From Nitrospinota bacterium (lineage in GTDB: Bacteria > UBA8248): 37,782 nucleotides of DNA. Each line of letters begins with the position of its first letter. Position 1 is the first letter of the stretch. Of the stretch, positions 8,692 through 17,882 are shown piece after piece. The stretch is taken from the NCBI GenBank assembly GCA_026706735.1, contig JAPOYD010000003.1, positions 1-37,782 of the forward strand. Reading direction: 5' to 3'. The notes beneath the pieces were generated by a model, which worked only from the letters and a program-made list of their open reading frames with translations, was not told the origin of the DNA and did not search any database. A program made the translations under genes and the position numbers.

Positions 8692-9843
8692 GTGGACTTT
8701 CAGCTAGAAGAATCAGACCGCCTGCTCCAGCAGACGGCGCGTGAGTTGGCTTTGAGGGAGTTCGCGGGGGACGCCTTCTCCTATGCGCGGACGGGCGAGT
8801 ACCCGCGGCGCTCCATGAAGGTGCTGGCCGAGCACGGCATGATGGGGATGACGGTGGGCGAACCCCACGGAGGGGGGCAATCGATTTTCGAGGCCTGCTT
8901 GGTGATGGAGAGGGTCTCGCAGGTGTGTCCCCACAGCGGCGACGTCGTTCAGATGGGGAACATGGGCCCCATCCGCGTGATAGACGAGTTGGGTTCCGCT
9001 GAGCAAAAGGAGCGGTTTCTGCCCCCGATATGCCGGGGAGAGAAGATCATCTCCATCAGCATGACGGAGCCGGACGCCGGCTCGGCCGCCACGGATTTGC
9101 AGACCACGGCGGAATATGACGGCGAGAGCGTCCTCGTGAACGGCCGGAAGTGCTTCAGCTCCAACGCCCCGCACGCGGATTTGTTCGTCGTCTACGTCCG
9201 CTTCGGCCCCAGGACGCGGGACTGTGGGGCCGTCGTGGTGGAGACGGGAACGCCGGGCTTCACGAAGGGAAAGACCGAACACTACATGAGCGGGGAGGCG
9301 CACTGCGCGCTTCATTTCGAAAACGCCCGTATCCCGAGAGAGAACGTGCTGGTGGATGAGGAGGGCTTCCGGGTGCTCATGCCCGTGTTCAACGTGGAGC
9401 GGCTCGGAAACGCCACGCGCTGTCTGGCCCTGGCGCAGGCGGCTTACGACTTGACGGTCGCCCACACCGGCGAGAGGCGGCAGTTCGGCCGCCCCCTGTG
9501 CGAGTTCCAGGGGGTGCAGTGGATGGTGGCGGACATGCGGGTGAAGCTCGAGGCGGCGCGCCTGCTCCTCTACCGGGCGCTATCGAACGCGCGCGCGGGC
9601 TTGCCCTCAGCCGTGGAGACGACGAGCGCCAAGCTCTACTGCAACGAGATGGCGCGCCAGGTGGCGGACGATGCGATTCAGCTTCATGGCGCTTATGGTT
9701 TTTCGACCGAGATGCCGCTCGAGTTCCTCTACCGCAAGATTCGCGGATGGTCCATCGCGGGCGGCTCCACCGAGATGCTGAGAAACCGCCTGGCTTCCCT
9801 GATCTACGAGCGCTCCTTCAGCCAGCGCCCACCGAAGTCATAA
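8692..9843 (+). CDS. Acyl-CoA dehydrogenase, flavin-dependent
   Basis: 383-residue FAD enzyme that introduces an alpha-beta double bond into an acyl-CoA and passes electrons to ETF. It starts at GTG 8692, with AAGGA seven bases upstream. The flavin-binding motifs ISMTEPDAGSAATDL (residues 122-136) and GRKCFSSNA are present, then RRQFGRPLCEFQGVQ and the C-terminal QLHGAYGFSTEMPLEFLYR. In the C-terminal loop where medium- and short-chain enzymes have their catalytic Glu (YEGT), this protein has IAGGST. The base is instead likely E236 in FNVERLGN, as in isovaleryl-CoA and long-chain dehydrogenases, suggesting branched or bulky substrates. It is divergent from the isomerase gene and 38 bases upstream of the acyl-CoA synthetase. 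Confidence 0.88.
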   Translation: MDFQLEESDRLLQQTARELALREFAGDAFSYARTGEYPRRSMKVLAEHGMMGMTVGEPHGGGQSIFEACLVMERVSQVCPHSGDVVQMGNMGPIRVIDELGSAEQKERFLPPICRGEKIISISMTEPDAGSAATDLQTTAEYDGESVLVNGRKCFSSNAPHADLFVVYVRFGPRTRDCGAVVVETGTPGFTKGKTEHYMSGEAHCALHFENARIPRENVLVDEEGFRVLMPVFNVERLGNATRCLALAQAAYDLTVAHTGERRQFGRPLCEFQGVQWMVADMRVKLEAARLLLYRALSNARAGLPSAVETTSAKLYCNEMARQVADDAIQLHGAYGFSTEMPLEFLYRKIRGWSIAGGSTEMLRNRLASLIYERSFSQRPPKS

Positions 9844-9881
9844 TGTCCACTCGCCATGAAATTTAGGGAATCCGCCTGATC

Positions 9882-11990
9882 ATGGAGCGCACCACAACGG
9901 AGAGCCTTGCGCGCCTCCTTAGGCCAGAATCGATTGCCATCGTCGGGGCGTCGGCGAATCTGGAGCAGTTCAACGGCCGCCTTGTGAAGAACCTGTTGCG
10001 CCATGGGTTTGAGGGTCGGATTTATCCCGTCAACCCCAAATACGAGGAAGTGGCCGGCCTGCGCTGCCGGCCGAAGCTCGATGCGCTCCCCGAAGCACCG
10101 GACGTCGCCTTCATCACCGTTGGAAAAGAACGGGTGGCGGGCGTTATGGCCGAATGCGCCGAGGCGGGGGTGGGTGCAGCCATCATCTATACCGGCGGTT
10201 TTTCCGAAGCGAATGAAGAGGGTGCGCGCCTGGAAGCCGAAATCCGGCGCGTCGCCCGGGACGGGAGAGTCCGGGTCTGCGGGCCGAATACGGCGGGCGT
10301 CCACAACTTTCATCACAACTTTCACCTGGCGGGCCTGATCGCGCTTGACGTGGAGGAGATGCTGCCCGGAAGCATCGGGGTGGTCTGCCAGAGCGGGAGC
10401 ATCGGCGGCGCACTCCTCTCGCGCGCGGCGCAGCGCGGGGTCGGATTCAGCCATCTCATCTCCTGCGGCAACGAGATGGACATGGAACTCTCGGATTATC
10501 TCGACTATCTGATCGACGACCCCCGCACCCGCGCGGTCGCGGTCTATCTCGAAGGGGTGCGTGACGGGGAGAAGTTCAAAAAAGTGCTCGAAAAGGCCCT
10601 GCGGCGGAGAAAGCCCGTGGTCGTGCTGAAAGTGGGCGAAGCGCGAGAGGGTGCGCGCGCGGCCCTGAGCCACACGGGCGCCATGGTGGGTGAGGAGAGA
10701 ATATATGAGGCGCTGTTCCGAAAGTGGGGCGTCACGCGGGTGGATGACCTCGAGGCGCTTTTCGAGGTCGCTCACATGTTCTGCACCTCTCCGATGCCAG
10801 ATGGAAATAGAGTAGGAGTCGTCACGACGACGGGCGGCGCCGGCGCCTTGATGGCCGACAAGTGCGGCGCCTTGGGTCTCGAAATCGCCGAGATGGATGA
10901 CGCCCTCCGCACCCGAATGCAGGAAAAACACCCCGCCTTCGGGCGGATAGAGAACCCGCTCGACACCACCATCGCGGACATTCACCTGTATTCTGATTTT
11001 CTCAAAAGTTTTCTTGAGAGTGATTCTTTCGATACCGTGATCCCCATCGTGGGCTCGAGCGCGCAGTTTCGGCCTGGGATGGGCGTGGAACCCATCGTGC
11101 GGCTGAAGAAGACGAGCCCCGACGTTCCCATGCTGGCCTATTTCAACCCCCATGCGGAAGATGCGCACAGGCTCCTGGCGAAGGAAGGAATCGCCTCTTT
11201 TCAGTCCATATCGGGCTGTGCCCGCGCGGCGGCAGCCCTGTTCCGGTACGGGAAGGTTTTGAAGAGGGAGAAAAAAAGCGCATCGAGACCCGCGCCTCAA
11301 GCGCCGTCTCCCTCGATAGTGGAAAAGTTATCGACCGGATCCCTGAACGAAGCGCAATCTCTGGCGCTCATCCGTGAATTCGGCTTGCCCGTGGTGGCGC
11401 ATGGGTTTTGCCGTACGGGCGAGGAGGTTCGCCGGGCGGCGCGTGATTTACGCTTTCCGCTCGTATTGAAGGGCGTATCTTCGAAAATTCATCACAAAAC
11501 GGAGTGGGGGCTGGTGAAAACAGGTCTCTTTGATGAGGCGATGCTGGAACGCACGCTGGCTGAAATCTCGGGAGTGTGGGAATTGTGCAAATTGGAGGGC
11601 TATCTGCTTCAGGAGCAAGTCGAGAGCGGTGTGGAATTCTTGCTCGGCGTGAAGAGCGACCCCCAGTTCGGCCCGTTGGTGACGGTCGGCCTGGGCGGCC
11701 TGGATGTGGAGCTACTCGACGACGTAAGCGCTCGCGTAGCGCCTGTTTCGCTCGATGACGCCTATGAGATGATGGATGAACTCAAGTGCAGGATGGTTTT
11801 CGGGAGCCACCGGGGGCGCGGGCCGCTGGATAAAGCAGCGTTCGCCGAGGCCATATGCCGCCTGGGAGATGCCGCCTTCGCCCACCGCGGGCAGATTGAG
11901 GAGATGGATTTGAACCCCGTTTTCTTGCGTGAGAAGGGCGGGGGATGCCTAGTGGCGGATGCCCTCATCATCACCCGAGACGACTCCTGA
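9882..11990 (+). CDS. ADP-forming acetate/acyl-CoA synthetase, fused alpha-beta
   Basis: 702-residue NDP-forming acyl-CoA synthetase that interconverts an acid, CoA and ATP with acyl-CoA, ADP and phosphate. Residues 1-135 form the CoA-binding Rossmann domain (SIAIVGASANLEQF...YPVNPK). Residues 150-460 are the ligase domains, with phosphohistidine candidate H264 in ALSHTGAMVG. A charged linker at about 465-490 leads to the ATP-grasp domain (FPLVLKGVSSKIHHKTEWG, then EEMDLNPVFL) at about 490-700. The domain order is the fused alpha-beta form. The ATG at 9882 has only a weak site. Its position 38 bases after the dehydrogenase suggests one transcript and a shared substrate. The exact acid is unknown. 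Confidence 0.85.
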   Translation: MERTTTESLARLLRPESIAIVGASANLEQFNGRLVKNLLRHGFEGRIYPVNPKYEEVAGLRCRPKLDALPEAPDVAFITVGKERVAGVMAECAEAGVGAAIIYTGGFSEANEEGARLEAEIRRVARDGRVRVCGPNTAGVHNFHHNFHLAGLIALDVEEMLPGSIGVVCQSGSIGGALLSRAAQRGVGFSHLISCGNEMDMELSDYLDYLIDDPRTRAVAVYLEGVRDGEKFKKVLEKALRRRKPVVVLKVGEAREGARAALSHTGAMVGEERIYEALFRKWGVTRVDDLEALFEVAHMFCTSPMPDGNRVGVVTTTGGAGALMADKCGALGLEIAEMDDALRTRMQEKHPAFGRIENPLDTTIADIHLYSDFLKSFLESDSFDTVIPIVGSSAQFRPGMGVEPIVRLKKTSPDVPMLAYFNPHAEDAHRLLAKEGIASFQSISGCARAAAALFRYGKVLKREKKSASRPAPQAPSPSIVEKLSTGSLNEAQSLALIREFGLPVVAHGFCRTGEEVRRAARDLRFPLVLKGVSSKIHHKTEWGLVKTGLFDEAMLERTLAEISGVWELCKLEGYLLQEQVESGVEFLLGVKSDPQFGPLVTVGLGGLDVELLDDVSARVAPVSLDDAYEMMDELKCRMVFGSHRGRGPLDKAAFAEAICRLGDAAFAHRGQIEEMDLNPVFLREKGGGCLVADALIITRDDS

Positions 11991-12055
11991 CGCCGCGTTT
12001 CGCCGGCCCGTCCCGGGGCTTGGGGAGAGCTTCGCCAGGGGGCCAAAATCGCCGA

Positions 12056-12084
12056 TTGACTTTGCAGTCAACAAGATTTAGTGT
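12056..12084 (+). promoter_or_regulatory. Candidate promoter/operator before the ABC importer operon
   Basis: The perfect inverted repeat TTGACT-TTGC-AGTCAA lies at 12056-12071, about 90 bases before the first transporter gene. Its left arm is a -35 match, and a weak -10 (ttagtgt, about 12078-12084) lies 16-17 bases downstream. A palindrome on a -35 box is typical of a repressor site, but the -10 match is poor, so confidence is low. Confidence 0.35.
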
Positions 12085-12162
12085 TCTCCATGCCTTGGAC
12101 TCTCAGGGAATCAAAAGACATTGTTGGGGATTTTCCGGCTGGTTTTGTAAGGATAGGGGTCT

Positions 12163-13152
12163 TTGAGCGCGCTTCTTGAAATCGAAGACTTGAGAACGCA
12201 TTTTTTCACCACTTCCGGTGTCGTCAAGGCGGTAAACGGCATCTCTTATGACGTTCAGGAAGGCGAGACGGTGGCGATCGTCGGCGAGTCGGGCTGCGGG
12301 AAGTCCGTCAGCGCGCTCTCCGTTCTCGGCCTCATTCCCAATCCGCCCGGCCGCATCGTCGGGGGAGCGATACGCTTTCAGGGCGACAATCTGATCGGGC
12401 TGGACGACCTCCAGATCAGGAACATCCGGGGCCGCCAGATCGGCATGATCTTCCAGGAGCCCATGACGTCCCTGAACCCCGTCCTGACCATCGGACTGCA
12501 GCTCACCGAGACGATGGAGCACCACCTCGGCATGGACAGGGCCGATGCGGAGAAAAAGGCGGTCGAATATCTGCGTCTCGTGGGCATCTCAGAGCCCGAG
12601 CGCCGCATCCGGCAATATCCCCATCACTTAAGCGGCGGGATGCGCCAAAGGGTGATGATCGCCATGGCGCTTTGCTGCGAGCCGAGGCTCATCATCGCCG
12701 ATGAGCCGACGACGGCGCTCGACGTCACCATCCAGGCCCAGATCCTGGAGTTGATGAAAAACCTCACCAAACGCCTGGGCGTCGCGCTCATCATCATCAC
12801 GCACAACCTCGGCGTGGTGGCCCGTTATGCGGATCGCGTGAACGTCATGTACGCCGGAAAAATCATCGAGCGCGGCCTTGCGGCGGACATCTACCGCGAA
12901 CCCAGGCATCCATACACCCTGGGGCTGCTGAGCTCCGTGCCGAGGCTCGATCAGCCCAGACAGAAGCGCCTGGACCCCATCGACGGACAACCGCCCGACC
13001 TCACGCGCCTTGGGGAGGGTTGTTCTTTTCTGCCTCGTTGTAAGTTCGCCGTGGACAGGTGCGAGAGCGAGATTCCGCCGCTCGAAACTGTAGGAAACGG
13101 ACATCTCTCCGCTTGCTGGGAAAATGAAAACCTCGAAACGGCGAGAGGATGA
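12163..13152 (+). CDS. Dipeptide/oligopeptide ABC transporter ATP-binding protein (DppD type)
   Basis: 329-residue ATPase subunit of a peptide/nickel-type ABC importer, bound to the cytoplasmic face of the membrane. Walker A GESGCGKS is at residues 41-48; the Q-loop is in [11 protein letters not shown], the signature is LSGGMRQR, Walker B is [12 protein letters not shown], and a switch His is in IITHNLG. The C-terminal Oligo_HPY region ([23 protein letters not shown]) identifies the DppD/OppD class. It starts at TTG 12163 after GGATAGGGG. The stop is four bases before the next start. It opens an operon running to 17873. Substrates of this family range from peptides to sugars and opines, so 'dipeptide' is a class name. 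Confidence 0.88.
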   Translation: MSALLEIEDLRTHFFTTSGVVKAVNGISYDVQEGETVAIVGESGCGKSVSALSVLGLIPNPPGRIVGGAIRFQGDNLIGLDDLQIRNIRGRQIGMIFQEPMTSLNPVLTIGLQLTETMEHHLGMDRADAEKKAVEYLRLVGISEPERRIRQYPHHLSGGMRQRVMIAMALCCEPRLIIADEPTTALDVTIQAQILELMKNLTKRLGVALIIITHNLGVVARYADRVNVMYAGKIIERGLAADIYREPRHPYTLGLLSSVPRLDQPRQKRLDPIDGQPPDLTRLGEGCSFLPRCKFAVDRCESEIPPLETVGNGHLSACWENENLETARG

Positions 13153-13156
13153 GCGA

Positions 13157-14191
13157 ATGACTCCCGGCGCATCCGCCCTCGAAAGTGGCGACAGGCTCTC
13201 CCGAAACGGGGAGGCGGGAGATGTGCTCGTGGACGTCAAGGGCCTCAAGATGCACTTTCCCATCACCGAGGGCATCGTTTTCAACAAGCTCGTCGGCCTC
13301 GTGAAAGCGGTGGACGGGGTGGATTTCCACATCAGGCGCGGCGAGACGCTGGGTCTCGTGGGCGAGAGCGGCTGCGGGAAGACGACGACGGGCAGGTGCA
13401 TCCTCCAGCTCGAGCGGCCCACTCAGGGCGAGATATTCTTCGAGGGCGTGGATCTGACGAAACTCGATCAGGTGGCGCTGCGCGAGTATCGGCAGAAGAT
13501 ACAGGTCATCTTCCAGGACCCCTACAGTTCATTGAATCCGCGCATGAAGATCGGCGAGATGATAGACGAGCCCATGTACGTCCACGGCATCGAACCCGAC
13601 GCGCAGAAGAGGAAGCAGAGGGTCAGCGAACTGCTCAGCGTCTGCGGGCTCAACCCCAAGATGGCGGACAGATACCCCCACGAGATGAGCGGCGGGCAGC
13701 GCCAGCGCGTGGGAATCGCCCGCGCCTTGAGCCTTGAGCCTGATTTCATCATCTGCGATGAACCCGTCTCGGCGCTTGACGTGTCGATTCAGGCGCAGAT
13801 CATCAATTTGCTCGAAGATTTAAGAGAGGAATATAATCTCACGTATCTGTTCATCGCGCACGATTTGAGCGTGGTGAGACACCTTTGCCACCGCGTGGCG
13901 GTGATGTATCTGGGCCGGATCGTGGAATTGGCGGATTGCGACGATTTGTACGACAATCCCATGCACCCTTATACGCGGGCGTTGCTTTCGGCCGTTCCCG
14001 TACCGGATCCCGAGGTCGAGCAGGGACGCGACATCAGAATCGTCACGGGAGAGGTGCCCAGCCCGATAAATCCGCCGTCGGGCTGCGTGTTTCATCCACG
14101 GTGTCCCATCGCCGTGGAGAGTTGTTCGAAAGAAGCGCCCGCGCTCAGGGAGATAAAACCGGGCCATTGGGTGGCCTGTACGGAAGTCTGA
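13157..14191 (+). CDS. Dipeptide/oligopeptide ABC transporter ATP-binding protein (DppF type)
   Basis: 344-residue second ATPase subunit. The ATG at 13157 is preferred over the in-frame ATG at 13124 because it clears the upstream stop (13152) and has GAGAGGA nearby. It has Walker [10 protein letters not shown]-loop [13 protein letters not shown], signature [15 protein letters not shown] and Walker [15 protein letters not shown]. The Oligo_HPY tail ([21 protein letters not shown]) completes the DppF/OppF type. It pairs with the preceding ATPase as a heterodimer that drives the two permeases downstream. About 20 N-terminal residues precede the first beta strand and look unstructured. Confidence 0.88.
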   Translation: MTPGASALESGDRLSRNGEAGDVLVDVKGLKMHFPITEGIVFNKLVGLVKAVDGVDFHIRRGETLGLVGESGCGKTTTGRCILQLERPTQGEIFFEGVDLTKLDQVALREYRQKIQVIFQDPYSSLNPRMKIGEMIDEPMYVHGIEPDAQKRKQRVSELLSVCGLNPKMADRYPHEMSGGQRQRVGIARALSLEPDFIICDEPVSALDVSIQAQIINLLEDLREEYNLTYLFIAHDLSVVRHLCHRVAVMYLGRIVELADCDDLYDNPMHPYTRALLSAVPVPDPEVEQGRDIRIVTGEVPSPINPPSGCVFHPRCPIAVESCSKEAPALREIKPGHWVACTEV

Positions 14192-14277
14192 AATTTTTTG
14201 TATCTGTTGCCTTGTTCGTGTCGCATTTGATTCGTGATGGCTGATGTTTACCCGAGGAACATGAAAGGAGATTCCTT

Positions 14278-15897
14278 ATGAGAAACACTCGAATGAAAAC
14301 CCTGATAGTCGCAGCGGCGCTGCTTGCTCTGGCGGCATGGAGTTTTGCTCCCGCCGAGGCGGCCCCCAAGAAAGGCGGCACCCTCAAGTTCGTCGTCGGC
14401 AGCAAGATTCCCTCCTATGACGGCCACATCGAGTCCACTTTCGGGATGATTCACCCGATCCGTCCGTTCTACAGCCTCTTGATTCGCGTGAATCCGGACA
14501 ATCCCGCATCGCCGACCGATTTCGTCTGCGACGTGTGCGAGGGCGGCGTGCCGCAGCCGACCGAAGGGCATACGAAGTACACTTTCAAGATCCGCGACGA
14601 CATCTCGTTCCACAACGGCCAGAAACTCACCTCGGCGGACGTCAAGGCGACGTATGACAAGATCATCAGTCCGCCGAAGGGCATCGAGAGCAACCGCAAG
14701 GCGTTTTTCAGCATGGTGAAATCCGTCACCGCGCCGGACCCCAAGACGCTGGTGTTCAAGCTGAAATACCCCACGGGCGCCTTCGTTCCGGCGCTCGCGC
14801 TGCCCTACAACTTCATCTACGCGAAGGCCGACCTCGACAAGCACGGCCACAAGTGGCACCAGAAGAACGTGAACGGCACGGGCGCGTTCCGCTTCGTGCA
14901 GCACCAGCCGGGCGCGTTCGTCGAGGGCAAGCGGTATGAGAAATACCACCACAAGGGAAAGCCCTATCTCGACGGCTACCGGGCGATCTCCGCGCCCAAG
15001 ATGGCCATTCGCCTCCAGGCCATTCGCGGCGACCGCGCGGCCATCGAATTCCGCGGATTCCCGCCCAAGGCGCGCGACGACTTGAAGAAGGCGCTGGGCG
15101 ACAAGCTCACCGTCCAGGAGAGCGACTGGAACTGCAACCTCATGGTGACGCCCAACCACAAGCGCAAGCCCTTCGACGACGCGCGCGTGCGCCGGGCGCT
15201 GACGCTGGCAATCGACCGCTGGGCCGGGTCCAAATACCTCTCGCGCATCGCCATCGTGAAGACCGTCGGCGGCGTGGTTTTCCCCAAACACCCCCTGGCG
15301 GCCACGAAAGAGGAGTTGACGAAGATTGCGGGCTACTGGCCGGACATCAACAAATCCCGCGCCGAGGCCAAGAGGCTCCTCAAGGAAGCCGGCTATCCGA
15401 ACGGGTTCGAGTTCACCCTGCACAACCGGGGCGTGGACCAGCCCTACAAGGTCGTGGGCACCTGGGTCATCGACCAGTGGCGGAAGATCGGCCTCAAGGT
15501 CAAGCAGTGGGTGCAGCCCTCAGGTCCCTTCTACGCCACGCTCAGAAAGAAGAAGAACTTTGACGTGTCGATCGACTTCAACTGTCAGTCGGTCATCAAT
15601 CCATTGGTGGACGTCTCGAAGTTCATCTCCGACGACAGGGCGGGCAACCAGTACGCGCAGTACCAGGATCGCCAGCTCGACAAGTGGTTCGAGGAGATGA
15701 ACCGCGAGCCCGACGTGAAGAAGCAGCGCGCCATCATGCGCAAGTATGAAAAGCGCGCGCTCGACGAGATGGCGCATCAGTTCGTGACGCTCTGGTGGTA
15801 CAAGATCAACCCCCACCGCAGCTACGTGAAGGGCTGGAAGATCGCGCCGAGCCACTACCTGAACCAGCATCTGGACAACGTCTGGATCGACAAATAG
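14278..15897 (+). CDS. Periplasmic solute-binding protein, family 5 (DppA/OppA type)
   Basis: 539-residue binding protein that captures the substrate in the periplasm and delivers it to the permeases. AAAGGAG precedes the ATG at 14278 by about eight bases, the strongest ribosome site of the operon, as expected for an abundant binding protein. The signal peptide (MRNTRMKTLIVAAALLALAA...) probably ends at AEA-AP near residue 28-29, giving a soluble rather than lipid-anchored protein. The mature start KKGGTLKFVVG and the motif YTFKIRDDISFHNGQKLTSADV (split over residues 99-120) are typical of SBP_bac_5. Many aromatic residues line the second half. The ligand cannot be assigned. Confidence 0.88.
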   Translation: MRNTRMKTLIVAAALLALAAWSFAPAEAAPKKGGTLKFVVGSKIPSYDGHIESTFGMIHPIRPFYSLLIRVNPDNPASPTDFVCDVCEGGVPQPTEGHTKYTFKIRDDISFHNGQKLTSADVKATYDKIISPPKGIESNRKAFFSMVKSVTAPDPKTLVFKLKYPTGAFVPALALPYNFIYAKADLDKHGHKWHQKNVNGTGAFRFVQHQPGAFVEGKRYEKYHHKGKPYLDGYRAISAPKMAIRLQAIRGDRAAIEFRGFPPKARDDLKKALGDKLTVQESDWNCNLMVTPNHKRKPFDDARVRRALTLAIDRWAGSKYLSRIAIVKTVGGVVFPKHPLAATKEELTKIAGYWPDINKSRAEAKRLLKEAGYPNGFEFTLHNRGVDQPYKVVGTWVIDQWRKIGLKVKQWVQPSGPFYATLRKKKNFDVSIDFNCQSVINPLVDVSKFISDDRAGNQYAQYQDRQLDKWFEEMNREPDVKKQRAIMRKYEKRALDEMAHQFVTLWWYKINPHRSYVKGWKIAPSHYLNQHLDNVWIDK

Positions 15898-15988
15898 GCC
15901 GTATCGCCTCCCTGCTGCCCGGGTTGCTCCCGGGTGGCGGGGGAGGGCGGCCAGACCGCGCGTGAAGTAAGACGCAAAGGCGCACGAA

Positions 15989-16960
15989 GTGTACAAATAC
16001 ACGATCAAGAGAATCCTGCTGATGTTCCCCACGCTGCTGGGCGCGGCGGTGCTTGTGTTCTTCATGCTTCGCCTCATACCCGGCGACGTGTGCGAACTCC
16101 GTATGGCCGGTACGGGAATGTTTGTGGACAAGGAAGCGATAGCGACGTGCCAGCAGAACCTGGGGATAAACGCGCCCATCTACGTGCAGTTCATCGACTT
16201 CATCACTGGGTTCTTCACGTTCGATCTGGGCAACTCCATGTGGACGGGTAAGCCGATTCTCCACGAGATCGGCCTGCGCTTCGAGCTCTCTCTTCAGGTC
16301 GCCATCATGGCGACGCTCACGGCCACCATCATCGCCATTCCGCTGGGCACGATCTCCGCCATCAAGCAGGACACCTGGATCGACTACATCGTGCGTACGT
16401 TCAGCATCGCAGGCATCGCCATGCCCTCTTTCTGGCTGGGCATTCTGATCATCCTCGGCCTCTTGATCATGACGCAGAAATTCTTCGGCAACCCCTGGAT
16501 GCCGCCGATTCACTACACCCCGATATGGGAGGACCCGGTGGCCAACCTCTCCCAACTCATCTGGCCGGCCGTCGCGACGGGCTATCGGTATTCAGCCGTC
16601 GCCACGCGCATGACGCGCTCAGCGCTTCTGGAGGTGCTGCGGGAGGATTACGTGCGCACCGCCCGCGCCAAGGGGTTGCTTGAGAAACTCATCATCAACC
16701 GCCACGCGCTCAAGAACTCGCTCCTGCCCGTGGCGACGATTATCGGCCTGGAATTCGCCTTCCTGATGGGCGGGCTGGTGGTGACGGAGCAGGTTTTCAA
16801 CCTCAATGGTTTGGGGAAACTCTTCGTCGAGTCGGTGACGAACCACGACTACACCATGACGCAATCCCTCGTCATGCTCGTGGCCGTCGTCTTCATCTTG
16901 ACGAACCTGTTCATCGACATTCTCTATGCGTGGCTCGACCCGCGCATTCGGTACAGCTAG
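15989..16960 (+). CDS. ABC transporter permease (DppB type)
   Basis: 323-residue inner-membrane permease with about six helices. It opens with YKYTIKRILLMFPTLLGAAV, the usual DppB N-terminus, followed by the long periplasmic loop. The ATPase-contact (EAA-type) loop is VLREDYVRTARAKGLLEKLI, and the ending FIDILYAWLDPRIRYS is diagnostic. It starts at GTG 15989 with AAAGG upstream; 91 bases separate it from the binding-protein gene. The next permease starts ten bases after its stop. Confidence 0.87.
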   Translation: MYKYTIKRILLMFPTLLGAAVLVFFMLRLIPGDVCELRMAGTGMFVDKEAIATCQQNLGINAPIYVQFIDFITGFFTFDLGNSMWTGKPILHEIGLRFELSLQVAIMATLTATIIAIPLGTISAIKQDTWIDYIVRTFSIAGIAMPSFWLGILIILGLLIMTQKFFGNPWMPPIHYTPIWEDPVANLSQLIWPAVATGYRYSAVATRMTRSALLEVLREDYVRTARAKGLLEKLIINRHALKNSLLPVATIIGLEFAFLMGGLVVTEQVFNLNGLGKLFVESVTNHDYTMTQSLVMLVAVVFILTNLFIDILYAWLDPRIRYS

Positions 16961-16970
16961 GAGTCGCGCC

Positions 16971-17873
16971 ATGGCGTCCCCGAGCGACCTCGCCGTTTCC
17001 GAGATGGATTTCGACGCGCTTCCCGAGCGCTCGTGGGTCGACAGGATTAAGGATACGGCGCGGAAAAAGCCCCTGGGCGCGGTGAGCGCGTGCGCCGTCA
17101 TCGTGATGGTCCTGCTGGCTGCTTTGGCGAACATAATCACCTTTTACGACCCGGTGCAGAACGCCTTCGACAGCATGCACGTCGCACCGGGCGCTGCGCA
17201 CTGGTTCGGGACGGATCAGTTCGGGCGCGATATTTTCACGCGCATCGTCTTCGGCGCCAGAACGGCGCTGTTCGTGGGGTTTTCGGCCTCCATCCTGGGT
17301 TCCACCGCAGGTCTCATCCTGGGCGTGGGGAGCGCCTATTTCGGCGGGCGCTTCGACCTCATCTTCCAGCGCTTCATGGACATCTTCATCTCGTTTCCGC
17401 TCATCATCATGGCGCTCTCGGTGGTTTCCATCTTCGGCACCGGGACGCAGAACGTGATTCTGGCCATCACGATTCCCCTGATCCCCCGGTGCGCCCGCGT
17501 GGTGCGCTCGAGCGCGCTCGCGATTCGCGAGATTCCCTACGTGGACGCCGCGCGCGCGCTCGGCTTCGCGCACGTCCGCATCATCTTCCGGCACATGATC
17601 CCCAACGTCATGGCGCCGTATCTCATCATGCTCACTGCTTTCCTGGGACAGGCGATTCTGCTCGAAGCCTCGCTCTCCTACCTGGGCCTGGGCGTACAGG
17701 AGCCCACGCCCGCCTGGGGGCTGATGCTTCAAGGAGGGGCTGAGGAATACGCCGAGAGCGCGCCGTGGATTCCCGTTTTCCCCGGACTCGCCATCACCGC
17801 CGCCGTCTTCGCCTTCAACCTCTTCGGCGACGCCGTGCGCGACACGCTCGACCCCAGACTGCGCTCGGAGTAG
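16971..17873 (+). CDS. ABC transporter permease (DppC type)
   Basis: 300-residue second permease and last gene of the importer operon. The ATG at 16971 has AGGAG eight bases upstream; the open frame to 16926 overlaps dppB and lacks a site. A cytoplasmic N-tail of about 40 residues leads to helix 1 (LGAVSACAVIVMVLLAALAN). The DppC motifs HWFGTDQFGRDIFTRIVFGA and the coupling loop EIPYVDAARALGFAHVRII are intact, and it ends GDAVRDTLDPRLRSE. Together with DppB it forms the membrane channel. No U-tract terminator follows; a repeat cassette starts ten bases after the stop. Confidence 0.88.
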   Translation: MASPSDLAVSEMDFDALPERSWVDRIKDTARKKPLGAVSACAVIVMVLLAALANIITFYDPVQNAFDSMHVAPGAAHWFGTDQFGRDIFTRIVFGARTALFVGFSASILGSTAGLILGVGSAYFGGRFDLIFQRFMDIFISFPLIIMALSVVSIFGTGTQNVILAITIPLIPRCARVVRSSALAIREIPYVDAARALGFAHVRIIFRHMIPNVMAPYLIMLTAFLGQAILLEASLSYLGLGVQEPTPAWGLMLQGGAEEYAESAPWIPVFPGLAITAAVFAFNLFGDAVRDTLDPRLRSE

Positions 17874-17882
17874 TTTCATACC

